Below, one piece after another: positions 37,534-50,319 of a stretch of 64,000 nt of DNA. Position 1 is the stretch's first letter, and each line of letters begins with the position of its first letter. The stretch is from positions 21,608,742 through 21,672,741 of the forward strand of contig JAMKCF010000003.1 in the NCBI GenBank assembly GCA_023634235.1, given 5' to 3'. Source of the stretch: Pisaster brevispinus. Its lineage: Eukaryota; Echinodermata; Asteroidea; Forcipulatida; Asteriidae. Both the position numbers and the translations under genes were made by a program. The notes under the pieces are model-generated. The model saw only the letters and a list, made by a program, of their open reading frames with translations, did no database searches and was not told where the DNA came from.

Positions 37534-40500
37534 ATGACGAGGACGGCACAAGCGGGACTCGGACCAAGGACAGTCGCACTAAGTTTGAAAGTGTTCATCG
37601 TGGTGATGTGTTGTGCTCATGAACGACTTGGTATTTGTACAGCACAGCTTCCAGATACATTGCGGAATTATGTTCCAGAGATGAGGGAACATTTCTGTAG
37701 TGAAGGGTGAGACTGTGTGTGCCAAGTTTAATATTTGTATGAAAAGAAAGGCTGACTTTCTGATTATGACATCTAGGCTATAAATTTAGAGACATTTATA
37801 CTTTATAAAAGGAAGTGGTTGCATTTGACAGTTTCTGTAGGTTTTCCTACCGGTAAAGGGACAATGTGAATAGTTTATGTGTTTATTTTATTTACTGTGG
37901 CTCATTAATCAGAAACACCGTGGTGGCATTACCACACTGCAACAACAGGGGTGTTCAAATTGACACCATAGGCAATGACACACATATAGAAAAAAAATCA
38001 AACACAAAAAAGAAGCAAATCAAAGATTTACACCATGCACGCGTAATTATATTGGAGCAGGCATTGTTGTTATAATATGACTTTTTAATCAAGGAAATGA
38101 AAAGAGCGGTGACAAGGTCATCAGAGTCCGTTTTATTCATTTCTAACTGTGTTAACCCTATCAGTCCCATATACTTTGTACACAGCTAACCCCCATATCC
38201 CGCATACTTTTCAAACACATACTTTTATTGAGTGTTTTCATTAAAAAAATCATTAAAAAATTACCATAAAGTATTTTGTTACAATATTTTGGGATAATGT
38301 TTATCGGGTAATTGTCTTTATTTCTGGATAGGTTTCGTTGACCTCTGTGACCTCATTGACCTTTAACTTCCTGTGAAAGCGGAAGTTGTAAACAAATCAT
38401 AAATTAAATGCTTTTAAATTTTTGTCATTTTGGCTTATGTTTTTCAGTATTAGTTTTGATATAATACAAACAATTATAGTTTACATGCAATACAAGTTTT
38501 AAGACATTATTGTAGCTTGGTGTGTCGATAAATTCCGTAGCTAGAACGCTTTTCCTTTGCGTTGTTGTTCATGATCTCTGGCCACGTACGCATATGCTGA
38601 TGGCGGCCGCCATCTTGAAACTTTGTTTACTTTCGTTCAGATGAACTACTCAAACTTTGACGAAGTTATTAAATGGTTTTAGCTCTGATCAACTGCCAGA
38701 AAATATATCCATATGTGGTATGGACATTTCTAAAGACATCTGCAATACTGTGGACATTTCTAAGGCCAAAGAATCTGTGAAAATTTGGAAACAAAAATAG
38801 CAAAAAAACAGAGGGCCACACGGCTATGTCGTGCATCGCTCGTGACACATGTGTGGAAATCCAAACTCGTTATGTGTGTACAGTTCCGCAAACGATAGAA
38901 AATACTTCCAAAAACCAATCAAAACAACACATTTTTCTGATTAATTATTAAATATACACACCTGAATTAATAGTATAGTATTTGCTAAGTCACCAGTAGT
39001 CAAGAAAGGAAATCACAGAGGGAAAACGAGCTACATTTTGAAGAAAATCTTTACGTCAAATTTTTTTCGCTTTGGACTTCGCGCAGACTCAACGGAAAGT
39101 GGAACGGAAGGTGTAAAAAGTCCCGGATGCAGTCTGCTATACCTCTCTAAACTATACCAACAGAGGGCGAATTTCATCGTGTAGTTGGTGTTGTATTTTT
39201 GTTTTCATAGTGCATTTGGTGCGAGCGTGACAGCAGTTATTGTGCGGCGACCGCGCAACCCGGGATATCCCGGGAGCGGGATCTGAGTGCGCGCTACGTA
39301 AACCGGGATATCCCGGGTGCGGGACTGAAAGGGTTAATATCACACGTTTAAACATGGTCATGTGATCTCCCCTCGACCAATCAGAATGGATAAACTGTCC
39401 AAGGTATTTATGAATGATATTTATTGTTCTGGCATTTATGCCTCTTTAGAAAGTGTACCAGCGAAGTCATCGTAAACTCATGAACACGTGACCCTAATGG
39501 TGTGGTGATTGTATTCAAATGTTACAAATTATTCAAGTTATTGTCTGTTTAGAATTACAACGTGCGGTTATTCTGGCAATTGTGGAAACAACCTAAACTC
39601 ACTGTGTGAGCAGATTTGCAACCCAACCTGCCCATTTAGCTGTTGGACCACGTCACTAGGTAGGTTTACGTCTTGAACCAATCAATACACAGATTAAAGA
39701 GCGTGAAAGGTTCTGGATGGGGAACTCGGGCTGAGATGTGAAATGTTCATGATAGACGCCATTTCAGCAAGCATCTCTTTTCATACAAATGCATACAAAC
39801 GGAACATTGCTATCAATCAATAACAAAACATTTGCTTGCTAAAATAGTGCACATTATATACCCTCCTTCCGCATTTTCAAAAGTTCTCTAGAGATGTTTA
39901 TGGAACTTTCTAAAACCACTGTTTAAAACTATATCGTCGTTTAACCAAATGTCAAACAAGCAGTTGCCATGGTAACAGCTGATCCCCGACAACAACTTTC
40001 TTGTCAATATGACTCAAGCAAAATATTGAGGTAACTTTGAAAATTGTGTGGTGATCCGATGCAGCGTTACCAGGTTACGGACCGAAATAATGGTTGGGTC
40101 ACATTAAGCCAACCCCTTATAAGTAAAAAAAAAAAAAAAAACCTTGAAAATCTCTTATAACTTAAAAAATAGTTTACTTCAAAAAAACCCATTATTACAA
40201 GGTAACTGTCAAAACTCTTGGGTAGTTCTTGTCAAGCAAAACAATGGTCTTTGTTTAACTAATTTTTGTAAAGTAATGCAAAAGTGATATTCAGTTGCAA
40301 CATTGTATAACAATGCCCCCCCCCATTTCTCAGGAATAGGTGAGTGCATTTCGAACAATTCAACCTAGAAAATGTCAATGAATTGTGTCATAAACAGACA
40401 AATAGCTTTGTATAAACAATCAAACAATCGCATAAATATTTGTTATCACATTATATTGTATCAATTATTAGTTGTGATCAAGATATCTTGAATATTCTCA

Positions 40501-43500
40501 CTAACTTAACAACTAGGTTAAAAAATATCTTTCAAAATAACTTTTATACTAAAACGGTATATACTGTTAGGAAACAGAGCAGTCCTGTAATAGACATTCA
40601 TGTAAGCCTCAAATTCAATTAACTACAATGATCTAACAAATTATGTGGCAACATATTTTGCTAAGTGTGATGATATTTTCCCTTTTCAAATTGAATCTGT
40701 CTGTTGTTCCTTGTAGATACCACTGCCCTCTGCAACGGAAATCAGAATCGACTTTGTGGCTACAGCGACGCCGTCGTTTGTCAGGACGACCGAGGCACGT
40801 CCGTCTACCATTCTGATGCACCGTCAACATTCCGCATCTGTGCAAACCAAGGATTTTATACCAGGTAAAACTTCGCTCTCAATATCGAATGATTCATGTT
40901 CGGGTGGAAAGTTGTTTGGCGGGGTCAGGTTGTTAATGGCGCCGGCAGCGTTGGGTGGGTTGACTTAGCGGTACCCCCGTTTTGCACTGCTTATTGAGTG
41001 GTTCGAACGGACAATTAAATGGCAGCCTAGCGTGGAAACTAAAATTACTCGACTTCTACCCGGCTAGCTGTATACTCATACTCGTGTAGTCCACGATCGA
41101 TACTTGACTGAAAAAATAACCTCTACTCAAAGTCATGTATTCGATACTCGATTGAATGTACTCGATGGACTCGATTTTAAGTACTCGTGGTCAAATCAAG
41201 GATTAGAGGGATGGAGCACTGGAATAAAGTAACATTGAAATTGTCTATGACATATTTATGCTTAAAAGGCCTAGTTATCAAAACACATTGACATATCAAC
41301 ATAAGTCAGAAACAATACATGTTTTTATAACTCATTTTGCAGTATTTTATTTGATAAAGTATTCGTCCCCCAACTTGGAGATCTAAATGCTTGGTACTAG
41401 GCCGCTGGAATCGGCTCTCGGATATCAGAATACACGGAACTAGTATTCATACTCGATGACCAAAGTACTCGTACTCGAGTACTACTCGGTAACCTTAGTA
41501 CTTGACACCCAACTATAAATTAACTGTCTGCAACACTGCCGTTTTCTTTTCTTTTTTACCATTTTTGAATAAATTAGGTTTGGAACACGACACGCGAATT
41601 TGTAAACGAAATGGTAATTTTTTTATTTTATTGACCTGGTCGTTTGATTCTGATTAGCAAAAATTTTTTGTGCTAAGCATAATTACAAAAGTATAAAGTG
41701 GTCCTCTATTAAAAATTGCCCGGTATCAACAGTACGTGATAAAACTATCAGACATAAAGAAACTGTTGGAATTCACTGAATTAGCAAATCTCATGTTGAC
41801 TAGCTGCAGGTTTAAGAAATTATTGAGGGCAGTGCAAACATTGAATCTCCCCAGCCACTCCCCCCCACTTGTTCAGGTTACGCCCCAGTTATGGCAACTC
41901 TCTAGTGTTTTTTTTTTGTAACTGACCATTATATTTGATCTAACTTAATATAAAATTGATTGTCTTTTCAATAAATATTACTTACAAAGTTTTAATTTCG
42001 TTTTCAGAGAATTTAAAGTGGGGTTGACTTTGCAGTGAATTTCGAAAACAATTGGAAAATGTACGGCATCATTGCGAAAAAGAAAACATTTTCCCCAAGC
42101 TAATTTTTTTTTCTTCACAAGACCAATATATCATCTCAACAATATGTGGTCGACATTCAAATTGGAGCACTACCATTGGGGTTATAAGCTGTCAAAAAAT
42201 GGTATATTTTCATAATTTGAAAAAGTAAAAAAAACACCCCTATTTGAAATGATTGGTATAACCCACCCGCATACCTGGTGATTATTTCTATACAATCAAT
42301 GCAGCCTCTAGGGACCCACCTACCCATGACTTTTAAAGAAAATATTTTCTATATCCAGTTTAATGGTAGCGAGGCCTTGAAAATAGGCAAATTTCACTAT
42401 TCAAAAATGGAAAATATGGCAAAGTAAGCCTACAATTTTAATTGGGCTGTTGCCATGGTAACGAAGCTATTTTTTAAAAAGTTGTACTATTTTTGTTAAT
42501 TTGGGACAAAGGTCCATCAAATATAAAGATATGAAGGAAATCCATTTTTTGGCCGTGGCCAACATTTTCCAAAAATCTTTGATATTTACAGTCCCTTACT
42601 CTTAATATGCGTGTTGATTCACTCTTCAAACTAGCAAGACAAACTTAGCTAGCATAAATAATTACCGTTAATTGACGTTTTATACTGGTCATCAATAAAC
42701 AAGAATGTCAAATAGACAGTTAGAAACATGCTGTACCTCAGCCATCTTGGGGGTGACCATTCCAGTCAGTCAGTGTAACCAAACAGAAGCCTCAAAGGCA
42801 AAGTGGACTGAGTCTGTCTTGATGGTTAAAAATCGGTACGAGGAATTTAGACGTGTTTACTTCAGCGAACTCGATCTCTGTTTTTGTATACCATAAAGAT
42901 GTGAGCCAATGATGCCTGAAACCAACGTGGCAGCTATTGTTCTTGGGTCTCTGTTTGCTCTTCTACTCCTCTTGGTGATCATCGCTGCCGTGATGCTCTA
43001 TCTTCGAGAACAAGGGAGACTACCGTCCTTCATGAAGCGAACAGCGTAAGTTTCTTTCATCTCAGTGTATGGGCGCTTCTGATGCGCATTATTATTATTT
43101 TTTAAAAAGATGTAGTGGTTGAATTGTGAACTTCTCGCAAAAAGGCAAGTTTTATTAAATATCTTTTAACAACAAGTGCTCACAACTAAACACAAGGAAC
43201 TCTGTTCATATTTATGAATAATTGATATTTAATTTCATGCAAACTGCTTTGATTGATTGTAAACTTGAATGGCGCATTAATTTGGTTAAAGTAACTAACG
43301 TCTTTCTATAACAATTTTTTGTACAGAAAACCCGCTGAATTGCCAAGTGTTGAGGTGGGAGCAAGTTTGAGTAAGTATAGTGCAGGATTTCGGACCCACC
43401 GATAACTTTCTATCAATGTTTTGTTTTCAAGGAAAGCGAGTTTTTAAAAAGTTGGTTGCGATGTGCAATTGTTTGACAGAAGTAGAGTCATTTAGCGCGT

Positions 43501-44052
43501 GTGTGTAGCACTGTTGATTCTTTAGGTGTTGGTAATCACAAATACAATATGACATCATACATTTGAAACGGAAGCCGCAAAAGGAAACCTATGCCTACCT
43601 GCTGTTAAAACCGTTTTAAACTTGTTTGACAAATTCTGTTGGATCAAGGTATCAACAGACTGCAGTTACCTGAACCATCAACACAAGACGACAATGTTGA
43701 CTACTCATACATACCTTATCTACCAACGACGAAACCAAATTTGGAAAATCAAGCTTACGCTTCTGTACATGAAGAAGAGGGGAGCTCCCACGATGTTACG
43801 AACGGGCAGGAAGATGAACAAACCACCGGCGACATCAAAAATACCTACTTTGGTTTGATCCCAACTGTTGAACAAAAGACAGAGAATGAAGCTCCTGGAA
43901 CCGCTGAAAGCGAAGGCGTGTCCTCCGCGACAGGGGAGGTTGCTCAGGAAGATATTAACATTTCTTTTCCATTGACTCAACATAAGTTTGGTAATATAAC
44001 CTCTGATGGATACGAGATTACAATGGTGAAGCCAACAGCAGCAAACCATTGA
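37534..44052 (+). CDS. Gene 4: class II EGF-like type I membrane receptor, intact tail
   Basis: Near-copy of gene 1 ~30.81 kb downstream. Exons 37534-37706, 39553-39659, 40717-40864, 42899-43045, 43327-43370 and 43649-44052 sum to 1,023 nt, 340 aa. Exon 1 is 6 nt shorter than in its paralogues: Arg-Thr just after the predicted signal peptide is gone (CTAQLPDT), in frame. Exon 3 reads CNGNQ and SDAPSTFRIC, so it differs from gene 1 there (CNENQ, SGALSTFRIC). Helix and tail match gene 1, with tyrosines in DYSYIPYLP, AYASV, TYFGL and DGYEITM. Intron 1 holds the TTAA-flanked element and intron 3 the 826-bp segment, both shared with gene 1. One of three genes in the window with an undamaged tail. 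Confidence 0.72.
38152..39337. mobile_element. TTAA-flanked piggyBac-like element, gene 4 intron 1
   Basis: Nearly identical copy of the gene 1 element at the same intron position. It was duplicated with the host segment rather than inserted a second time. Confidence 0.75.
39963..39976. promoter_or_regulatory. RFX-like site, gene 4 intron 2
   Basis: GTTGCCATGGTAAC, intact palindrome. Confidence 0.35.
41048..41500. repeat. TACTCG-rich repeat, gene 4 intron 3
   Basis: Near-identical to the gene 1 copy. Confidence 0.35.
41779..42603. other. Copy of the private intron 3 segment, gene 4
   Basis: Near-identical to 10968-11793, with an RFX-like palindrome at 42449-42462. Nothing coding is seen. 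Confidence 0.5.
42770..42898 (+). pseudogene. EGF-like exon relic, gene 4 intron 3
   Basis: Copy of the relic matching that of gene 1, including the TAA before the exon 4 acceptor. Confidence 0.5.
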
Positions 44053-44592
44053 TCTCGACCATTTGGGACCCGTTGAAGTGACGAGTTTTGTTTTCTTCAC
44101 CCATTAAAACACGTGGGACCAAAACGTCATCCAATATTCTTGAGACTTCCAACAATGAGACCTTATACCAGTTTTGTAGAACCAAGAAACAAATTTTTGC
44201 TAGAATGGCATTCAACAGAATGAACGTAAAAAACAAAACTTTAAGACTGGAAACAGACTGCAGCAAGATTAAAATTGAAGCGTTGTCTCCGTTTGACATC
44301 GCAGCACGCGAGGAGATTTACACTTTTTCAAACTTTAAACGTTCGGGCAAATGTTTGAGCTAAGTGGAGTCTATCCGTCTGAAGTAAACTGGACTGCTAC
44401 CATTAAAACGTGTTAACTAATACTCTTGCAAACGTTTATTAACGTTGGCGGCGCATATCTTCTTCCACTCAGAAACTTAAACATTACTCTCTAGGGTTAC
44501 CAACATGTCTACCTGTGCCCGTATAAAACAACATGTAAATGTTACTTAACCAGCAGAGATCAGTGTCACAGCCCCATACAACTACCTTTTTA

Positions 44593-44598
44593 AATAAA
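44593..44598 (+). terminator. Polyadenylation signal, gene 4
   Basis: AATAAA ~540 nt after the stop; aligned with gene 1. Confidence 0.35.
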
Positions 44599-45646
44599 GA
44601 TGTTCAGCTTTATAAATATGACGTAGTTGCGGCAGCTAAAACACAGTTTGATTCTAGTCAGAATGTCTAGAACACGAATCATCTTTTAGAAAAATGTTTT
44701 TGTACTAGGATTTATACAGCTCATGTAACGTGATTATTATATGTATTTTGCACTGTATTATTGCGGAATTCAGGCGGACATTCTATTATAGCTTAATCGT
44801 ACTATGTACAATGAAAATTAAAGGTACGAGCATAAAGCTGCCCGCCAATTTAACAGTAAACCTATTATAACCTTTGTATGGAGTTAAATAATTGTTTTGA
44901 GTCTTGTAAATATGACGTCATTGCTGCAGCCGGAACACTTTTGTTTAGTAACACGTCTGTATTTTTTTTTCCTAAGACTTTGATGAGTAACTTTACAAAT
45001 GTATGTTTTTTTAACAAACTATGTTTATTAGAAATATTATGAGTTTTTGTAGTCTGTATTTACGCAATTTGCACAACTATTTTTTGAATTTAACTGAGAA
45101 TTTGAAATGACAGGACACACAAAGAAACTTTGCGCCGTTTTGCGCTCCTTGGTGATTCCGAACTGGATGCAGTTTTCTAAAAGTTGATTTTATTAATCAT
45201 TCAGACCATGAACCCATCAGGATTAACGAAATAAGGGCTTGGTTTTGTGTTGTTCGACTGACACGCGGCCTTGGATAATGTGGCTGCTTTATTGCATTAG
45301 ACACGGACAGTGAGCAGGATGGCTGCCCAGCACGCGAAAAAGAAAAAACCCAAGTTTGACAAAAAGTCACGTAAAGCCTGCTGTCTGAAGCTACAGAGTA
45401 CGAATCTATATTATGGAAGACCCAAACTCGATAGAAACTTAAGAAAACAAAGATTTAAACCCCCAGGTGAAAGAATTAGAACATTTTGTATTATTATTTC
45501 TACTACATTGCCACATTTTCTTGGTAACAAACCCACATGGGAGGTACTGTACATAGCTCTATAGTAATTTTTCTGAAACGAAAGTTGTTGTGCTGTAGGA
45601 ATCGTTTAGTAAGAAAAGAACCGGTGTCCTAGGGAAAATTGTCCCT

Positions 45647-45777
45647 GGAGATTCTGTCCACCAATTATGGGAAATTAACATGGGCTAAAGGAGGTTAATT
45701 CAAAAGAGGGCGCTATTAGAAGAAACTTGTACTTAGGTCGCCGTTTGAGAGACAGAATGTCCAGAGACAGAATCTCC
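45647..45777. repeat. Small inverted-repeat element downstream of gene 4
   Basis: Copy with the AGACAGAATCTCC right arm of the gene 1 unit. Confidence 0.38.
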
Positions 45778-45837
45778 TGCCACACCGGCAGTGGTGTTTG
45801 ATCAGAAGTGGTGACTACGGGCTCGAAAAGCCTTTGT

Positions 45838-45990
45838 CGATTGATTGATTGATCTGTTAATTTGATTGACTAATTGGTTGGTTTGTTAAAATATCGGTTG
45901 ATTGGTTAATAAGTTGATTTGGTAGATTCTTTTTTGATTGATTGATTTGTTGATTGGTTGGGTTGATTTATGGATTGGTTTCTGTTGATT
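45838..45990. repeat. TTGATTGA tract downstream of gene 4
   Basis: Aligned copy. A switch from gene 1-type to gene 3-type sequence occurs just after it. Confidence 0.6.
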
Positions 45991-48900
45991 ATCATTCAAT
46001 TCAATCCAATTTAACCGTCACCATTTATTTCCATATTGCACATTGTACATAAGTAATTCAGAGAAGGTTAGTATTGAACAAAGCTGCATGATGTTTAAAG
46101 AGCTACTAATAACTATGAGACACGATGAAGCAGAGGCAAATGGCAGGTGCCGTATTCAAAGACTATGTCTTGAAGAGTAATGCCTTTATAAAACAGGATA
46201 CTTGACTTCTAAAACACAAGTTAAGTTACAACAGATCGTACAGGACAGACAGGGGACAGAGCACGACAAACAAACAATCAAGCTAACACGACCTAACGAG
46301 CTCAGACAGAACAAGGAGGTAAATCATAACGAGAAACCCACAGAGGTGAAGGATGAAAAGTGAAGAAGCTATACTGTAGATAATTAGATAATAATCATTT
46401 AATTGGTTGAATGATTGACTCATTGGGTTATTCATTTGTTGCTTGGTTGATTGGTTGAAGTTTGCTGAAGATACCCATATCCACAAGAAATTAGTAAATG
46501 TCATTTACAGGAAAAGTTTAACATTAAAAGGCTTAACATTAAAAATGTTTAATATTAACTGTTTGCATATACAGTTTTTGTCCCTGTCCTAATCTACTCA
46601 CGCAACAATTTACTGAAATGTGAGGGTGTGCAAATTCGTACAAAAACTGTTGTCCAATGCAAAGTTTAAGGTTTAAATTGTACACAATGTATTAACACGG
46701 CAACCTTAAAACTACAATTAAATTCATGGGTACTGTTTGCTCCAATTCTAGTCTGATGCGTGTTTAGTTCCTTGCATTGGCACCGCCTCCACTTTGCAAC
46801 AAAAAAACAGGATTGGAGTTGTTGATACAACAATGTATACTTTTTCCAGCAAAAAGACGGAAGTGAACATGTCCTTGTACCCCATCAAATCAGCCGTTAA
46901 GGATATGCATCTCTCAATATAGACAATTGTGACAAGTGGTTAAATGTCTGTCGCGGTGATAGCGTTAACGGCTCTCTCGTCGAAACTATACTCTCGTAAA
47001 AAAAATGCGGGCTCGAGGTGACTACGGGCTCGAAAAGCCTTTGTGGATTTACCAATCTATGACCATATTTTTAAGTGTATATTTCACATGTGAATTGGTG
47101 TGTTTATTGTTATTTAGAGAATAGAAATGGCCCATTTTCTCCAAAAGAAACATTTCCCTTTACTCATGTACCTAGCCTGATCTCACTTCCAAAATAATAA
47201 CATACCCGAGATTAATATCTGCTATATTAACATCGCCACTAACATTTGAAAATAGGTAGATTAATAATGCTTGTTTTTCTACCATAAAAAAGAAGAAGAT
47301 AAATCTGGGACGGCCTTACTTCCTAATCTCTTTTACAAGACATAACCAGACTGTTTGCCAAAATGTTGTCAAAGACACATTTCCCCTTAATATTTCCCCT
47401 GTCTGTATCACGACATAAACATACCAGGGTTTCATTTTGTTCGATACGGGGCATGGTGTTCCCTTCCCCACCTCCCTGTGTTTTAACTGCTTGCTTCTTC
47501 AGAATAAAGATCTGATAAGAGTAAGTTGCCAAAATTTGTATGGCACAAATAATGTCAAAATTGTCTACTCAATCTTTGGTTTGCACTCGACAAAATTGCA
47601 ACTGAAATTATTTCTGTTGCAAATGTCTCCAAAAATGGTCCTAAACAACACATCAAAAAAAGTAGAAATAAGGAAATTGGGGAAATATGCATAACTTGCA
47701 AGAGTTCAAATCGGACGGTTTGACCTCCATTTTTATTAACAATGTATGTAAGCACAGGCCCTGATATTTGTAGAAATGATTCATTATCACTCACTATTTG
47801 CATGGATACGATCACCACATATTTCCCAATGCATAGTTGAACAACAGAAATTCCAAGCAGGACGTCAATTTCTAAGATGGTCGCCATTTTCCCTCCAAAA
47901 CCTTTTTATCACTTGTCGATAAGATAAGAATCTGATAAAATTTACAGCTAAAATAGAAAAAGGAGTTCAAAACTGAAAAAAATTGAATAAAATACCTAAT
48001 TTTTACCAGAAAAAAGTGTAATGGCCTCGGCTAGTAATTCTCATTTAAGGTATACATTACACTGTGTTGAATTTACAAAAAACCGAATTTATGTGTTTTT
48101 ACTCGAACGCTGCAATTTATTGACTGAGCAGCGGCATAATGTACCCTTCTACTTTCTCCCAGAGTACAGACTATTTTGATTGAATAATATTTTCATCGAA
48201 GGCTTTTGCTAGTCCAACCAATCAGATTGTTCTGTCCACTTTTTGGCTAATTCGCTGTAGGGTGTGTACAAACCGCCAAGCAGGAGTCCCAAGTCTGTCG
48301 CTAGAGGGCGCTTTACGTAGATCCCTGACTTTGAACCAAATTGGCTGGGGAAATACCCTTTCTGCAATACCGAAGGACATCGACAGTGCTCAGTAATTTT
48401 GTTTACAAAAGGACCTTTACAGCTTGCACTTTTAAAATCGAATCAAAGCACGTCAACACATACGGTTTTTTTTAGAGCATAGTTCTGGAGTGAGGTCAAT
48501 TTGATGAACCGAAACGCTAGCTGTTTTTTTTTTTTTTGATTAAAGGAAAAATGGCAGTAATTAATTAATCGTTCCTCAGATTCAAATGTTTTTGGGTGAA
48601 AAACTATCAACACTATTGACTTCGAAGGGAAACCTTTTCAAAATAGTTATCAACGGCTGCAGTGATTCTCGCCAAGTTGGTTTTTATGACCATAATTTTT
48701 TTTACCAATCTTTGACCCCACTATTAAATGTAGATTTTCACAAGTGGATTTTATGGTGTGTTTATTGTTACCTAAAGGATTAAATGAACCGTTCCTTCCA
48801 AAGACCAAAATCTGCATTTGATTTGAACTACCCCTTTAACATATCCTTTTCCCCATGTAACTAGCCTGATCTCACTTCCAAAAAAATAACATACCCGAGA

Positions 48901-49048
48901 ATAATGTCTGACATATAAATCTTTCTACTCTTTGTCGTACCACAAAAGACCTAGTCAAGCATGAAGCGGGTATACTGAGCGACACCGAACTCGTGACTTC
49001 GCAGTAAAAACGAACATTAAATAACACAGTGAACTTCCTGCTATGCTG

Positions 49049-49055
49049 TATGTAA
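49049..49055 (+). promoter_or_regulatory. Degenerate TATA-like site, gene 5
   Basis: TATGTAA at the aligned promoter position, 127 nt before the ATG. Confidence 0.3.
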
Positions 49056-49175
49056 CAGTTAGTGTTAGACGTAGATTTAGTAAAATATATCACTTTGGAG
49101 CTGGATGTAATTTACTGTACAATAAAAAGTAGTTTCAGTGTTAGGTTTCACCGATTTACAAACCAAGCAATTGCG

Positions 49176-50282
49176 ATGACGTGGACGGCACAAGCGGGAC
49201 TCGGACCAAGGACAGTCGCACTAAGTTTGAAAGTGTTCATCGTGATGATGTGTTGTGCTCATGAACGACTTGGTATTTGTACAGCGCAGCAGACGCTTCC
49301 AGATACATTGCGGAATTATGTTCCAGAGATGAGGGAACATTTCTGTAGTGAAGGGTGAGACTGTGTGTGCCAAGTTTAATATTTGTATGAAAAGAAAGGC
49401 TGACTTTCTGATTATGACATCTAGGCTATAAATTTAGAGACATTTATACTTTATAAAAGGAAGTGGTTGCATTTGACAGTTTCTGTAGGTTTTCCTACCG
49501 GTAAAGGGACAATGTGAATAGTTTATGTGTTTATTTTATTTACTGTGGCTCATTATTCAGAAAACACCGTGGTGGCATTACCACACTGCAACAACAGGGG
49601 TGTTCAAATTGACACCATAGGCAATGACGCACATAAAGAAAACTCATGAACACGTGACCCTAATGGTGTGGTGATTGTATTCAAATGTTACAAATTATTC
49701 AAGTTATTGTCTGTTTAGAATTACAACGTGCGGTTATTCTGGCAATTGTGGAAACAACCTGAACTCACTGTGTGAGCAGATTTGCAACTCAACCTGCCCA
49801 TTTAGCTGCTGGACCACGTCACTAGGTTGGTTTACGTCTTGAACCAATACACAGATTAAAGAGCGTGAAAGGTTCTGGATGGGGAACTCGGGCTGAGATG
49901 TGAAATGTTCATGATAGACGCCATTTCAGCAAGCATCTCTTTTCATACAAATGCATACAAACGGAACATTGCTATCAATCAATAACAAAACATTTGCTTG
50001 CTAAAATAGTGCACATTATATACCCTCCTTCCGCATTTTCAAAAGTTCTCTAGAGATGTTTATGGAACTTTCTAAAACCAGTGTTAAAAACTATATCGTC
50101 GTTTAACCAAATGTCAAACAAGCAGTTGCCATGGTAAAAGCTGATCCCCGACAACAACTTTCTTGTCAATATGACTCAAGCAAAATATTGAGGTAACTTT
50201 GAAAATTGTGTGGTGATCCAATGCAGCGTTACCAGGTTACGGACCGAAATAATGGTTGGGTCACATAAAGCCAACCCCTAAT

Positions 50283-50319
<37 letters not shown>

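Larger units (their letters stand above)
44053..49175. other. Spacer between genes 4 and 5
   Basis: Mosaic: gene 1-type to ~46.0 kb, then gene 3-type. Same repeat blocks; no gene is seen. Confidence 0.5.
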
